A stretch of DNA of 64,000 bases from Nonomuraea sp. NBC_00507 (GCF_036013525.1 NZ_CP107853.1:4712001-4776000), one strand, 5' to 3'; shown: positions 44,493-54,168, counted from the first letter of the stretch. Notes: a model not told the origin generated them from the letters alone. A program made the numbers and translations.

Positions 44493-45013
44493 AACGGCAC
44501 GTCGAACTACATCCTCGGCCGACGCGAAGAAGGCGTCGATCTGCCGGCGGCCATCACGGAAGCCCAGGAACTGGGATACGCCGAAGCCGACCCCACCGCC
44601 GACATCGAGGGCCACGACGTCCAGCTCAAGGTCATGATCCTGGCCAACGAGGTCCTCGGCGCCGACCTGCGCCGCGAGGACGTCTTCTGCGAGGGCATCT
44701 CCGCGATCACACCGCAGGAGGTGCGGGACGCCGCCTCGAAGGGGCTGCGCTGGAAGCTGGTCGGCTCCGCCACCCGCCACGAGGACGGCAGCGTCGAGGC
44801 CCCCCTCGCCCTGCCGGCGCACCACCCGCTCGCCGGGATCTCCGGCCCGGTCAACGCGGTCTCCTTCCGCACCGACCTCCTCGGCGCCGTCACGGTGTCC
44901 GGGCCCGGCGCCGGCCGCGTCGAGACCGCCTACGCCCTGCTGTCGGACATCATCGCCATCCACCAGCGTCACGCCGACGACGACACCGCGCCCACGCTCC
45001 CCGTTAGACTCAC
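44493..45013 (+). pseudogene. Homoserine dehydrogenase (short type), C-terminal remnant
   Basis: The frame opens at NGTSNYILGRREEGVDLPAA, the conserved catalytic-domain entry. It continues with AQELGYAEADPTADIEGHDV (catalytic Glu-Asp-Lys region, QLKVMILANE) to RVETAYALLSDIIAIHQ, the natural end of short homoserine dehydrogenases. The N-terminal nucleotide-binding domain is absent: the bases before it belong to the phospho-lyase upstream region. The frame runs on into an ALDH fragment without a stop. Confidence 0.8.
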
Positions 45014-45014
45014 C

Positions 45015-45462
45015 GTGTCTGACACCATCGTGACCCCCGGCATCGAACTGGACACCGACACGGCGCCCGTGCACAACCCCTACACCGGCGAGATCATCGC
45101 CTCGGTCCCCACCGTCGACGCAGGCGCCGTCGGCAGCATCCTGCAGCAGGCCAGGTGCGGGCGCCGCACCGCGGCCGCGCTGTCCCGCCTCCTGGGCTGC
45201 GATCCTGGAACGCGCCGCCCGCCTGATCGAGCGGCGCGCCGAGTCCTTCGCTCAGCTGATCGTCAGCGAGGCAGGCAAGACCATCACTCAGGCCCGCAAG
45301 GAGGTCGCCCGCGCGGTCAACACCCTGTCCCTGTCCGCGGCCGAGGCATGGCGCAACGCCGGCGAGGTCATCCCCTTCGACTCCTATGAGGGCTCGGAGA
45401 AGCGGCAGGGCTGGTTCACCCGCGAACCGCTGGGCATCATCGCCGCCATCACTCCGTTCATA
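45015..45462 (+). pseudogene. Aldehyde dehydrogenase, N-terminal remnant with frameshift (fragment 1)
   Basis: From a GTG at 45015: [20 protein letters not shown], then after a frameshift near 45170 [40 protein letters not shown] and [16 protein letters not shown]. Sequence stops at the cofactor-binding PF(N) motif, where it meets an oppositely oriented ALDH fragment. About the first 150 residues of a normal 480-residue enzyme remain; catalytic Cys and Glu are gone. Confidence 0.8.
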
Positions 45463-45499
45463 TTAGGGGGATCACCGCCAACGAGGAGCGCCACGCTGC

Positions 45500-45907
45500 T
45501 CACCTCGGTTCGGCGACGGTGACGATGTGACTCTTGCCGTCCGGGGAGGGGGTGCTACGAGCGTGCTGGCGGACCGCCTCCTCGGCGTACCAGCGGAAAT
45601 AGGCTGCGGCGTAATCGACCTCGCCCCGGGCTTCCGTGATCGTCTTGCCGATCTCCAGGGTGATGATCCGGGCCAGACGCTCACGGTGCCCGATCATGGC
45701 GTCGGTGAGCCGGTGCAGGACGGTCGCGCGGTCCCGCGGGCTGGTGAAGGCCCACCCGTCGGCGGCCGCGGCCGCCGCGTCCAGTGCACTCAACGCGTCT
45801 TGTGCGCCGCAGTCGGCGACGGTCGCCATGACTTCTTCGGTTGCGGGGTTGCGCACTTCGAAGTCGCAGAATGGTGTGCCACGGGAGCACGAGCGCTGGG
45901 TGGTCAT
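45500..45907 (-). pseudogene. Aldehyde dehydrogenase, N-terminal fragment (fragment 2)
   Basis: 135 codons from an ATG overlapping the stop of the permease: DFEVRNPATEEVMATVADCG, HRLTDAMIGHRERLARIITL, EIGKTITEARGEVDYAAAYF, ending [10 protein letters not shown] and a stop. It is cut at almost the same position of the ALDH fold as the facing plus-strand fragment. Its translational coupling to the polyamine-type transporter suggests it was the semialdehyde dehydrogenase of that operon. Confidence 0.8.
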
Positions 45908-46770
45908 ACGGCCTCGCCTCCCGGAGCGGCGACCCCTGCCGTGTTCTCGACCGACAGCAGCGAGTCCTGCCGCCCGGAACCGAGCCAGCGCACCAGGGCC
46001 ACCAGGCCGAGGGCCAGGATCGCGAAGGCGATGAGGATCGCGCTGACCGCGGTCACACTGGCGTCGATCTCGAAGGTCAGCGAGTTGTAGACCCGCACGG
46101 GCAGGGTGACGGTGTCGATCGAGGAGAGGAACTGGGAGATGTAGAACTCGTCGAAGCTGGTGATGAAGGAGAAGATCGCCGCCGCGAGCATCCCGGGGGC
46201 GGCGAGGGGGAAGGTGATCCGCCGGGCGATGGTCAGACGGCCGGCGCCCATGCTCGCCGCGGCGTCCTCCAGCCGTTCGTCGATCCCGCGCAGGGTCGCG
46301 ATCAGGATCAGCACCGCGATCGGTGAGGCCAGCACGGTGTGCCCCAGGGCGATCGCGAGCGGGCTGCCCAGCATCGCGGCGGGCTCGAAGAGCAGGAACA
46401 GGCCCAGCGCGGTGACGATCTGCGGGATGACCAGCGGTCCGAGGACCAGGGCGTAGACCGCGGAGCGCAGCGGCAGTTCGCTGCGCGTGAGGGCGGTCGC
46501 CGCGGTCACACCGATGATCAGCGAGAACACGGTGCTCAGGGCGGCGACCAGGGCGCTCAGTGACAGCGCGGCCGGCCACTTGCTGCCGTCGGCGAACAGC
46601 GCCTTGTACCAGTTCAGCGTCCACACTTGTGGCGGGAACTGAGCGAAGGCGTTGTTGCTGAAGGAGGTGACGAGGATGACGACGATCGGCAGCGCCAGGA
46701 ACAGCAGGATCATGGTGGCGATGGCGGTCAGGGCGATCCGCCCGGCGAGGGTCTTGCGCAGCTCCATCAT
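45904..46770 (-). CDS. ABC transporter permease, PotC/PhnV-type
   Basis: 288 residues. Membrane segments start at TAIATMILLFLALPIVVILV, followed by SFSNNAFAQFPPQVWTLNWY, the signature after the first helix in PotC-type permeases. The loop LEDAAASMGAGRLTIARRIT contacts the ATPase. ATG 46770 overlaps the stop of the preceding permease gene. It is part of a four-gene polyamine-type importer. Confidence 0.92.
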   Translation of the reverse strand: MMELRKTLAGRIALTAIATMILLFLALPIVVILVTSFSNNAFAQFPPQVWTLNWYKALFADGSKWPAALSLSALVAALSTVFSLIIGVTAATALTRSELPLRSAVYALVLGPLVIPQIVTALGLFLLFEPAAMLGSPLAIALGHTVLASPIAVLILIATLRGIDERLEDAAASMGAGRLTIARRITFPLAAPGMLAAAIFSFITSFDEFYISQFLSSIDTVTLPVRVYNSLTFEIDASVTAVSAILIAFAILALGLVALVRWLGSGRQDSLLSVENTAGVAAPGGEAV

Positions 46771-47657
46771 GACGCGCTCCTCTTCTTCGCCTCGCCGAGG
46801 GAGCTGACGAGCTTGACCAGCAGCAGTCCGGCGATGGTGAGCAGCAGCAGGATGACTCCCTGTGCGGCCGCCCCGTTCCACTGGTTGTCCTTGGTCACCT
46901 GCTGGTTGATGAGGGTGGCGATCATCGTCTGGTTGGGGCTGCCCATCAGGGCCGGGGTGATGTAGTAGCCGAGCGACAGGATGAAGCTGAGCAGTCCGGC
47001 ACTGGCAAGGCCAGGGGCGACCAGCGGCAGATAGACCCGGAGGAAGATCGTCACGCCTTCCGCCCCCATGCTGGCCGCGGCGGCGAGCAGCCGCCGGTCC
47101 ACACCGCGCATCACCCCGTACAGCAGCAGCACGGTGTAGGGCAGCATCATCGAGGTGGTGCCGATGACCACGCCGAGTTCGTTGTAGAGCAGCTGGACCG
47201 GCGTCCCCGGTAGCGACAGGCCGGCCAGGGTCTCGTTCACCAGGCCCTTGTCACCCAGCAGGATGATCCAGCCGTAGGTGCGCACCAGGGCGCTGATGAA
47301 GTGCGGGACGACCACGATCAGCATCGCCAGTGCGGCCCACAGGGGCTTCAGCCGGGAGATCGCGTTCGCCAGGAGGAACCCGATGACCAGGCTGAACAGC
47401 GCCGTCTCGGCGGAGATCCGCAGCGTGGTGAACAGGACCGAGAGGTTGACGCCCGTCAGCGCGTCGACGTACCAGTTCAGGGTCAGCGACCCGTCGGCGT
47501 TCTTCAGGCTGAGGAACAGCGTGGTGACGATCGGGTAGACGAACAGCACCAGCAGGTACACGACGACCGGCAGCGCGTAGAGGATCCCGACGCGGGTCTT
47601 GCGCGACGCCAGGAGCTTGCGCGGACGGGCGGGGGCGCCGGCGAGGGTGGCGGCCAT
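46767..47657 (-). CDS. ABC transporter permease, PotB-type
   Basis: 296 residues with six membrane helices (first: VGILYALPVVVYLLVLFVYP) and an EAA-like loop (LLAAAASMGAEGVTIFLRVY). It follows the ATPase gene by three bases and overlaps the next permease. The family imports polyamines, opines, phosphonates or related amines. Confidence 0.92.
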   Translation of the reverse strand: MAATLAGAPARPRKLLASRKTRVGILYALPVVVYLLVLFVYPIVTTLFLSLKNADGSLTLNWYVDALTGVNLSVLFTTLRISAETALFSLVIGFLLANAISRLKPLWAALAMLIVVVPHFISALVRTYGWIILLGDKGLVNETLAGLSLPGTPVQLLYNELGVVIGTTSMMLPYTVLLLYGVMRGVDRRLLAAAASMGAEGVTIFLRVYLPLVAPGLASAGLLSFILSLGYYITPALMGSPNQTMIATLINQQVTKDNQWNGAAAQGVILLLLTIAGLLLVKLVSSLGEAKKRSAS

Positions 47658-47660
47658 GGC

Positions 47661-48800
47661 TCACCCGCCCTGCTCGGTCGGGAAGAGGTTGACGTCGTCG
47701 GGATCCGTGCTGATCCCCACCCGCTCGCCGGCGATGGGGCCCCGGCCGGCCGGTACCTCCAGGCGCAACAGCGGAGAGTCACCGCCATCGACCCGCACAC
47801 CTGCGCGGACCAGGGTGCCCACGTACGTGGCGCTCTCCACCGTGCCGGTACAAAAGCCGTCGTCGGTGGCACAGGCCCGCAGCCGGCCCGGCTGGACGGC
47901 GACCTTGACCGGGACACCGGCGGCCAGCTCGTGGCGCCGTGCCTTCAGCAGGCCGCCGGACTCGTCGAGGCGGACCAGGGTGTACTCGTCGGTGTGCTGC
48001 TCGATGCGGCCGGGTAGGAAGTTGGCCGCGCCGAGGAAGTCGGCGACGAAGGGGGTCCTCGGCCGCTCGAACAGCTCCCGCGGGGTGTCGAACTGCTCGA
48101 TCCTGCCGTTGCGCATCACCGCGATGCGGTCGGACAGGACCAGCGCTTCTTCCTGGTCGTGCGTCACGTAGATGACGGTCAGGCCGAGTTCCTGCTGGAT
48201 GGTCTTGATCTCCACCTGGAGCTGGTCGCGCAGCTTCTTGTCCAGCGCGCCCAGCGGCTCGTCCATGAGGATGACCGGCGGCCGGTAGACCAGCGCCCGG
48301 CACAGAGCGACGCGCTGTTGCTGCCCGCCGGACAGCTCGCGCGGCTTGCGGCCGCCGAACCCGGACAGGCCCGCGATCTCCAGCGTCTGCCCGACCCGCC
48401 TGCGGATCTCGTCCTTGGGCACTCCGCGCAGCGTGAGTGGGAAGGCGACGTTCTCGCTCACGGTCATGTGCGGGAAGAGCAGGTACTGCTGGAACACGAA
48501 ACCGAGGTTTCGCTTCTGCGGGGCCAGCCGGGTCACGTCGCGGTCCCCGACGGTGATGGTGCCGGAATCCGGCTCGCAGAAACCGGCGATCATCATCAGG
48601 GTCGTGGTCTTACCCGACCCGGAGGCGCCGAGGAAGGTGACGAACTCCCCGGCGGCGATCTCCATGGACGCTTCGTCGACGGCGACGACGTCCCCGTACG
48701 TCTTGCGCAGGGCCACTACCGACAGCGGTTTGCCGGTCGAGGTGGCCGGCTTGGCGCCGGCCACCTCGACGGAGGGTCCGGCCACACCGAACTCAGCCAC
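47661..48800 (-). CDS. ABC transporter ATPase, PotA-type
   Basis: 379 residues: Walker A GASGSGKTT, Q-loop FQQYLLFPHMTV, signature LSGGQQQRVALCRAL, Walker B VILMDEPLGALD, H-loop VIYVTHDQEEAL, and a C-terminal TOBE domain (FLPGRIEQHTDEYTLVRLDE). It overlaps the binding-protein gene by eight bases. Unlike the two sugar importers in the window, this system carries its own ATPase. Confidence 0.95.
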   Translation of the reverse strand: MAEFGVAGPSVEVAGAKPATSTGKPLSVVALRKTYGDVVAVDEASMEIAAGEFVTFLGASGSGKTTTLMMIAGFCEPDSGTITVGDRDVTRLAPQKRNLGFVFQQYLLFPHMTVSENVAFPLTLRGVPKDEIRRRVGQTLEIAGLSGFGGRKPRELSGGQQQRVALCRALVYRPPVILMDEPLGALDKKLRDQLQVEIKTIQQELGLTVIYVTHDQEEALVLSDRIAVMRNGRIEQFDTPRELFERPRTPFVADFLGAANFLPGRIEQHTDEYTLVRLDESGGLLKARRHELAAGVPVKVAVQPGRLRACATDDGFCTGTVESATYVGTLVRAGVRVDGGDSPLLRLEVPAGRGPIAGERVGISTDPDDVNLFPTEQGG

Positions 48801-49896
48801 GAGCCCACCCCAGCCACCGCTTGCTGACGGCCTCTTCGTTCTTCAGCCACCAGTCGATGTCCGCGTCGAAGCCCTTGTCGTAGTACTGCGGCGCACCGGC
48901 AAGTGCGTTGCGCTCGTCCTCGGTGAGCTTTTCGTAGGCCAGCGGAGATGCCGGGTTCGACGGGAAGGCCTTGGCCAGGTTGGCCTGGATCTCGGCACGC
49001 AGCGAGAAGTCCATGAGCTGGTAGGCGCCGTCCACGTTGGCCGCGCCCTTGGCGATGGCGTAGCCCGAGAACTGGCGGCGCATGCCGTTGAGCTGCCGTG
49101 CGACCGGGACACCCTGCTTTTGCAGATCGGCGAGCCGGCCGTCCCAGACGGTGGACATCGTCACCTCCTGGCGGCTGAGGAGCACACCGGGCAGTGGGCC
49201 GCTGTCCCAGAACTTCTTGATCTCGGGCCGCAGCCGGGTCAGCACCTTGAAGGCGCGGTCCACATCGAGCGGATACAGCTGGTCCATCGGGACGCCGTCG
49301 GCCAGCAGCGCGAACTCCAGTTCGGGCAGGTCACCGTCCGGGTTGACCATCGAGCGGGCGCCCTGGAACGCCTTGGTGTCCCAGAAGTCCGCCCACGACT
49401 CGGGCTTGCGGCCGCCGAAGGCGTCGGTGCGGTACGCGATGCACTGACCATAGAAGCTGTGGCCGATGGCATGGTCGGTGATCTGGTTCTCGGGGGTCTT
49501 CGCGCTCTTCAGGCTCTTGATCCGGTCGGGGTCCAGCGTCTCCAGAGCGTCCTGCGCGACGTACTTGTAGTGAGACATCATCGAGTTGTTGATGAGGTCA
49601 CACTGTGGGCGGCCCTGCTTGATCTGGGCCAGCAGCGGGGCGTCGTCCAGGTTGAGCACCTTGACGCTGATGCCGGTCTCCTGAGTGAACGGCGTGTAGA
49701 TCGCCTTCTGCAGGGCCGCGCCGTAGGAACCGCCGCTGTCGCGGACGATCACCGTCTTGCCGCCGCCCTTGCCTTCGCCGGACGAGACACGGCTCGTGCC
49801 GGTGCCGCAGGCGGCGATCGAGGGCACGGCGGCGAGGGCGGCCAGGCCGCCTGCTCCGCGCAGAAGCGCTCTACGACCGATCATGGAATCACTCAT
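48793..49896 (-). CDS. Polyamine/amine-type ABC substrate-binding lipoprotein
   Basis: 367 residues with a twin-arginine-like lipoprotein signal (IGRRALLRGAGGLAALAAVP, then IAAC). The PotD-like fold follows (TVIVRDSGGSYGAALQKAIY, TPFTQETGISVKVLN). ATG 49896 follows GAGGAG at eight bases; an in-frame ATG at 49911 lies before that ribosome site and is less likely. PotD-type Asp/Glu ligands cannot be assigned from this sequence alone, so the cargo may be another amine or amino-acid derivative. Confidence 0.9.
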   Translation of the reverse strand: MSDSMIGRRALLRGAGGLAALAAVPSIAACGTGTSRVSSGEGKGGGKTVIVRDSGGSYGAALQKAIYTPFTQETGISVKVLNLDDAPLLAQIKQGRPQCDLINNSMMSHYKYVAQDALETLDPDRIKSLKSAKTPENQITDHAIGHSFYGQCIAYRTDAFGGRKPESWADFWDTKAFQGARSMVNPDGDLPELEFALLADGVPMDQLYPLDVDRAFKVLTRLRPEIKKFWDSGPLPGVLLSRQEVTMSTVWDGRLADLQKQGVPVARQLNGMRRQFSGYAIAKGAANVDGAYQLMDFSLRAEIQANLAKAFPSNPASPLAYEKLTEDERNALAGAPQYYDKGFDADIDWWLKNEEAVSKRWLGWARG

Positions 49897-50301
49897 GGCA
49901 ATACTCCTCATCTAGGGACGCGTGGGACCGAACTGTGCGAGGACGGGATCGTGCAGGGGCGGCGAACGCGGACAGAAGCACCGCCCGCTTGCGTTGCCGG
50001 TCGCCGCTTCTGGGCGCGTGTTCGCCGTGGATCGAAGTCCCCGACGACCTTGTTGTCGGGGCGACGCCGGCTAGAAGGCCGGGTGAGCGGCGGTGGGGAA
50101 GCTGGAGCCGTCGCAGGCGGTGACCAGCAGGGTGGCGGCGGTCCTCACCAGAGCCGCGGCATGAAGGCACTCGTGAGGGATGAGGCAGAGCCGGGCCTGC
50201 GGCTGAGGAATGTGCCGAGCGGTCCATCGGCCCCGGCGACGTTGCTCAGCAGGTAACTTCGCGAGAGCTCTCGAAGACGATCGGGTCGCGCGGCATCGGC
50301 A
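49897..50301. other. Gap with an unidentified C-terminal coding fragment
   Basis: On the minus strand around 50070-50190 a frame reads HECLHAAALVRTAATLLVTA, then CDGSSFPTAAHPAF and a stop. It looks protein-like but I cannot place it. A stable hairpin follows it. The rest is presumably the promoter of the binding-protein gene. Confidence 0.35.
50039..50061. terminator. Hairpin terminator upstream of the polyamine-type operon
   Basis: CCCCGACGAC and GTTGTCGGGG pair over ten bases with a three-base loop, one pair being G-U in RNA. It lies just after the stop of the unidentified minus-strand coding fragment and before the transporter operon. There is no U-run. Confidence 0.5.
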
Positions 50302-50655
50302 TCACATCACGGCCACGTAGATCTTGCGCACGGTTTCGATGGTCTTCCAGACACCGACGAAGCCCGGCTTCATGACAAAGCTGTCGCCTGCCTTGTAGGC
50401 CACCGGCTCGCCATCTTCCGGCGTGAGTTCGACGATGCCGGAGAGGATATGGCAGAACTCGAAAGTCTCGCCCTTGATCGAGCGCGTCTCGCCGGGCGTC
50501 GCTTCCCAGACGCCCGTATGGATCGTCTCCCCGCGGGCGACGTCCTGGGCCCAGGTCTTGAAGGCGGGGTTGCCGGAAATCAGGCGTTCCGGGAGCGGGC
50601 CGGACTCGCGCGGCGCGAAGGAGGGATTGGTGTCGATGGCCTTCAGGAGCGACAT
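50302..50655 (-). CDS. Cupin-domain protein (Cupin_3/DUF861 type)
   Basis: 117 residues: IHTGVWEATPGETRSIKGET, then FEFCHILSGIVELTPEDGEPVAY and AGDSFVMKPGFVGVWKTIET. This is a single double-stranded beta-helix domain of the DUF861 group, often found beside amine and amino-acid oxidases. An AAAAGGAA ribosome site precedes the ATG. The metal-ligand pattern is incomplete (His in FCHILSG, Glu in VELT), so activity is uncertain. Same direction as the SDR-PLP-RidA genes upstream. Confidence 0.85.
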   Translation of the reverse strand: MSLLKAIDTNPSFAPRESGPLPERLISGNPAFKTWAQDVARGETIHTGVWEATPGETRSIKGETFEFCHILSGIVELTPEDGEPVAYKAGDSFVMKPGFVGVWKTIETVRKIYVAVM

Positions 50656-50884
50656 GTTTTTCCTTTTGGGCTTGAGAAGTTGGTAGCCGCTGCCACGGTC
50701 GATGAGCCGTTGCCGAGCGGCGTCTGGCACGTACTCGTGGGCGTGGCCCGTTCCCGATGTGCGGAGGCTGGCGACGCGTTGCGGCTGGTGTCGGGGTGGC
50801 CGGGGTGGCGCGGATGCGGTCCTCGGCACGGTCGCACTGTGGGTGGCGCAGTTCGAGTGCGGCGATCGGGGCATGCAGTGGCAT

Positions 50885-51619
50885 TCAGCCAGCGGTGTAC
50901 CCGCCGTCGACGGTCAGGACCGATCCGGTGACGTACGACGACTCCGACGAGGCGAAGAAGAGCACCGCGTCGGCGACCTCTTCGGGGGTGGCGAGGCGTT
51001 GGAGCGGGATCTGGCTCTCACGCTCGCGGCGGTAGGCCTCGGGGTCGGGCCTGTGCTGGATCGACGCTTCGATGATCGGAGTGGCGGTCAGCCCCGGAGC
51101 AACGACGTTGACGCGGATGTTGCGCGGCGCCCATTCGATCGCCGCGCCCTTGGCCAGCATGATGAGGCCCCCCTTGGCGGCGGAATACAAGACCTGCCCG
51201 GACATGCCGACCATGCCGAGCCGTGAACTGACGCAGACGAACGAGCCCCCTTCGGGGGGCATCAGCGGCGCGAAGTGCTTCATCACCAGGAACGCGCTGA
51301 GCAGGTTGCTCTCGAGCACATTCTTCGCGTCGCCGTAGGCCATCTCGGTGAGCGGACTGACGGCCTGCAGGCCGTGGTTGAGGACGACGACGTCGACGGT
51401 GCCGAAGGACTCCGCAGCCTGCTTGGCCAGGTGCTCGACGAACGCCTCGTCATTGAGGTCTCCGGGAACGTACAGGTCGTCGGGCTCAGTGCTGTCGAGC
51501 CGCTCCCTGCGGCCGGTGAGCAGCAGCCGCGCCCCCTCGCGGCGGAAGTGGGAACTCACCGCCTGCCCGATGCCACTGCTGGCGCCGGTCACCAGGGCCG
51601 CCACGTTGTTGAGTCTCAT
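50885..51619 (-). CDS. Short-chain dehydrogenase/reductase
   Basis: 244 residues. Cofactor motif VTGASSGIGQAVSSHF, VVLNHGLQ in place of the usual NNAG, Ser-Tyr-Lys set (VCVSSRLG, YSAAKGG), and the C-terminal family ending (FFASSESSYVTGSVLTVDGG). ATG 51619 has AGGAG at eight bases; GTG 51628 is in frame but overlaps that ribosome site. It sits 49 bases downstream of the PLP enzyme, probably in one operon with RidA. A broken copy of its C-terminus lies at 56.7 kb. Confidence 0.9.
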   Translation of the reverse strand: MRLNNVAALVTGASSGIGQAVSSHFRREGARLLLTGRRERLDSTEPDDLYVPGDLNDEAFVEHLAKQAAESFGTVDVVVLNHGLQAVSPLTEMAYGDAKNVLESNLLSAFLVMKHFAPLMPPEGGSFVCVSSRLGMVGMSGQVLYSAAKGGLIMLAKGAAIEWAPRNIRVNVVAPGLTATPIIEASIQHRPDPEAYRRERESQIPLQRLATPEEVADAVLFFASSESSYVTGSVLTVDGGYTAG

Positions 51620-51668
51620 GTCAGGCACTCCTGGGGGGAGGTCGGTCGGGTTGCGGGCTCGGGGCCGG

Positions 51669-52778
51669 TCAGTTGAGGAATCCGCGGGCGTCGACCGGCC
51701 AGCGCTGCAGCGACGTGCCCATGCTGTCGGTGACGATCAGTTCCTCGAAACCGAGGACGACCGGGCATACGTGGTTCGGCACCACCGGTACGACGGTGCC
51801 GACGCTGGGGCGGAACTCGCCGTCCGGCAGCGGGAGGAATCCGTGGTACTCGTTGAGCTTGGACAGGACTGCCTTCGTGCCGGCGATGCCGCCGTAGCCG
51901 AGCTCGGGGCTGCCTTCACGGCTGAGGGCTTTGGTGCCCACATCGAGGATGACCTGGTCGGGGACCCAGTCGCTGACCACGGTGCCGGCGACGAACAGCG
52001 CGATCTGGTCCTCCGTACAGGCGCCGAGCCGGGTGTTGTTCAGATCGCCGAAGACGTACTCGCCGGGACGGATCTCGGTGATCACGCTGCTGCTGGTGGA
52101 GAACTCGAGGGTGGGAGTGGAGCCGGCGCTGACCACCTGTGCGGTGACCCCGACGTCGGCGAGGCTGCGTACCGCGGTGATGAGCGCGGCTTCCTGGTCC
52201 TGCGCGGCGCGCCGGCGAGCGTCCCGACCGGCGCCGCCGTGACCTGGATAGGTGAAGACGCCCACCGGCACCAGACCGCGCTTGCGGGCGGCGAGCGCGA
52301 GGTCGCCCGCAGCCTCGGGCGGCGCCCCGGAACGACGGGCGCCACAGTCGACCTCGATCACGACCTGCAGCCGGTCGGGTTCGTCTCCCATCGCGTCGGC
52401 GAGGGCCTCGACCGCCGGCACGTTGTCGACGCCGACCCGCAGCCGGGCGGACTCGGCGAGTCGGCGGATCCGGGTGCCTTTCGTTCCCGCGGGCCAGATC
52501 GTGTAGGCGAGGAAGATGTCGTCGAATCCAGCCGCGGCGAAGACCTCAGCCTCACCGACATTGCCCGCGGTGATCCCGACCGCGCCGGCCTCCACCTGAC
52601 GCCGCCCGATCTCCACACACTTGTGCGTCTTGACGTGCGGCCTGACCTTGAGGTTGTGCTGGTCGGCGAAGCCCTGAATGCGCTCGATGTTGCCCTGCAT
52701 GACGTCGACCAGCACGATCGGCGCGGGGGTGTCGATCCGCTCGGCCAGAGCGTCGAGTGCTCGTTGCAGCCGGTTCAC
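51669..52778 (-). CDS. D-threonine aldolase/D-serine dehydratase-like PLP enzyme
   Basis: 369 residues with the alanine-racemase-type barrel and PLP Lys in KVRPHVKTHKC. GVFTYPGHGG, VVSAGSTPTLEFSTSSSVIT and the C-terminal metal pair NHVCPVV follow the fold-type III D-threonine aldolase/D-serine dehydratase group, in which a metal helps catalysis. It would act on a beta-hydroxy D-amino acid. GTG 52778 with AAGGAGG upstream was preferred over more distant starts. It lies between RidA and SDR on the same strand; RidA would remove the enamine/imine such enzymes release. Confidence 0.88.
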   Translation of the reverse strand: MNRLQRALDALAERIDTPAPIVLVDVMQGNIERIQGFADQHNLKVRPHVKTHKCVEIGRRQVEAGAVGITAGNVGEAEVFAAAGFDDIFLAYTIWPAGTKGTRIRRLAESARLRVGVDNVPAVEALADAMGDEPDRLQVVIEVDCGARRSGAPPEAAGDLALAARKRGLVPVGVFTYPGHGGAGRDARRRAAQDQEAALITAVRSLADVGVTAQVVSAGSTPTLEFSTSSSVITEIRPGEYVFGDLNNTRLGACTEDQIALFVAGTVVSDWVPDQVILDVGTKALSREGSPELGYGGIAGTKAVLSKLNEYHGFLPLPDGEFRPSVGTVVPVVPNHVCPVVLGFEELIVTDSMGTSLQRWPVDARGFLN

Positions 52779-52903
52779 GCTGCCCTCCTTGTGGTTCTGC
52801 CTGGGAATGATCGGGGGCGCGGGTGCTGACTCCCCCTGGATACCGAACGCGCGCGGCCCGCGACATCGCGCGTGCTCGCGCCACACCACCGTCGTGCCCC
52901 GGC

Positions 52904-53389
52904 CTACACCGCGGTGCAGACCATCTGGATCTCGACCGGACTGTTGAGCGGTAGTCCGGCCACACCGATCGCAGTGCGAGCGTGCCGTCCGTTCTCGCCC
53001 AGCACCTCGATGAGCAGTTCACTGGCGGCGTTGGCGACGTTCGACTGCTCACCGAAGTCCGGCGTACTGGCCACGAAGAGCAGCATCTGCACGATCCGGA
53101 CCCGGTCCAGGTCGCCCACCGCCTGCACAGCGGCAGCGAGCGCGTTGAGCGCGGCATGGCGCGCGAGCTCCCGCGCCGTCTCCAGCTCGACGTCCCGGCC
53201 GACAATGCCCTCACCCAGCAGCCAACCGTCCTTGTAAGGCAGTTGGCCCGAAATGTAGATGCTGGAATCCACACTCCGGTGGTGCACGTAGTACGGGTTG
53301 TCACGGAGCTCGGGAAGGGCCAGACCCAATGCCTGGAGCCGATCGGAAGCCGAGTCGGTGTTCGCTGCCGAAGTCACGGACTGGCTCAT
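52904..53389 (-). CDS. RidA-family enamine/imine deaminase
   Basis: 161 residues of the RidA (YjgF/YER057c) superfamily: HHRSVDSSIYISGQLPYKDG, LETARELARHAALNALAAAV, VQMLLFVASTPDFGEQSNVA and the ending SPVEIQMVCTAV. The canonical catalytic Arg of the RidA subfamily (in CxxTRxxxxV) is not present, so it belongs to one of the Rid1-7 side groups. It is first in the probable RidA-PLP enzyme-SDR-cupin operon. A GntR-type operator lies about 160 bases upstream. Confidence 0.88.
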   Translation of the reverse strand: MSQSVTSAANTDSASDRLQALGLALPELRDNPYYVHHRSVDSSIYISGQLPYKDGWLLGEGIVGRDVELETARELARHAALNALAAAVQAVGDLDRVRIVQMLLFVASTPDFGEQSNVANAASELLIEVLGENGRHARTAIGVAGLPLNSPVEIQMVCTAV

Positions 53390-53544
53390 CGCGCCATCTC
53401 CGCGGACGGAACAGAGCACAAACCCACGCAGTTGGCCATGAGAACCCGCTTCGTACGAATCTTGATTATCTGCACTCGGCTCTCCTCTCGAGTGACAGTG
53501 GCGACAAACGCCATATGGTGGCTTGAAACCGCTACTATTGTCGT

Positions 53545-53554
53545 TTGTCGACCA
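53545..53554. promoter_or_regulatory. GntR-type operator, RidA promoter
   Basis: TTGTCGACCA, the same sequence seen before the GntR gene and, inverted, before the HAD gene. A weaker inverted partner (GCGACAAACG) occurs 40 bases away. The site is upstream of the RidA start, in the direction of the RidA operon. Confidence 0.6.
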
Positions 53555-53559
53555 TATGG

Positions 53560-54168
53560 GTGCCCGTCGAGCACTGTCAATACAAACTTCAGCCTCGAGT
53601 GCGACCTCGGAACACCACGTGCGGCTCGACCCGCCGCTGCTGGAAGCGACGGTCGACGCCGCGACCCGGCTCACCTTCGCGTCCACCCCGCTGAATTCCC
53701 GCACGGGGGACGGCGGTCTGGTATGCGCGCAGGTGGGAGATTGGATCGACGGAGGGGCCCCGGCGCGTTGTGGTCACCAGCCCGCGCTGTGCGGGCCGGT
53801 TCCTGCGCTCACGCTGCCCGCGCGGCATGCAGCCGGAGATCCACGCCTGCTGACGACACCCAGCTGCTGAGGGTTTTCCAGGGGAAGGCCACGACGCCGA
53901 CTGCGCCGCGGGAGAACCGCGCGTATGACACAAGGCCGCCACGACCCGCCGTCTCCTGGAAGAACGGACCCGCCCGCGCAGCTACCCCGCAACCGTAAAC
54001 GCCCCGTCGCCCCCTACCCGTCCCACCGCGCCGGCAACCGGCAACCGGCACTCAAGATCCACTACAAGATCGCGTTGACAGTGCGAGCGTGATCCTTGAC
54101 TTTTCGGCATTGGTCTACAACGTCACGGTGGCGAGCGGGCTTGGACACTTCACGCAGGCGGCATGGCC
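53560..54168. other. 600-bp gap without a recognisable gene
   Basis: Apart from the operator at its left edge, I see no domain on either strand. It may hold remnants too decayed to name. A short CCGGCAA-type triplicate occurs near 54040. Confidence 0.5.
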
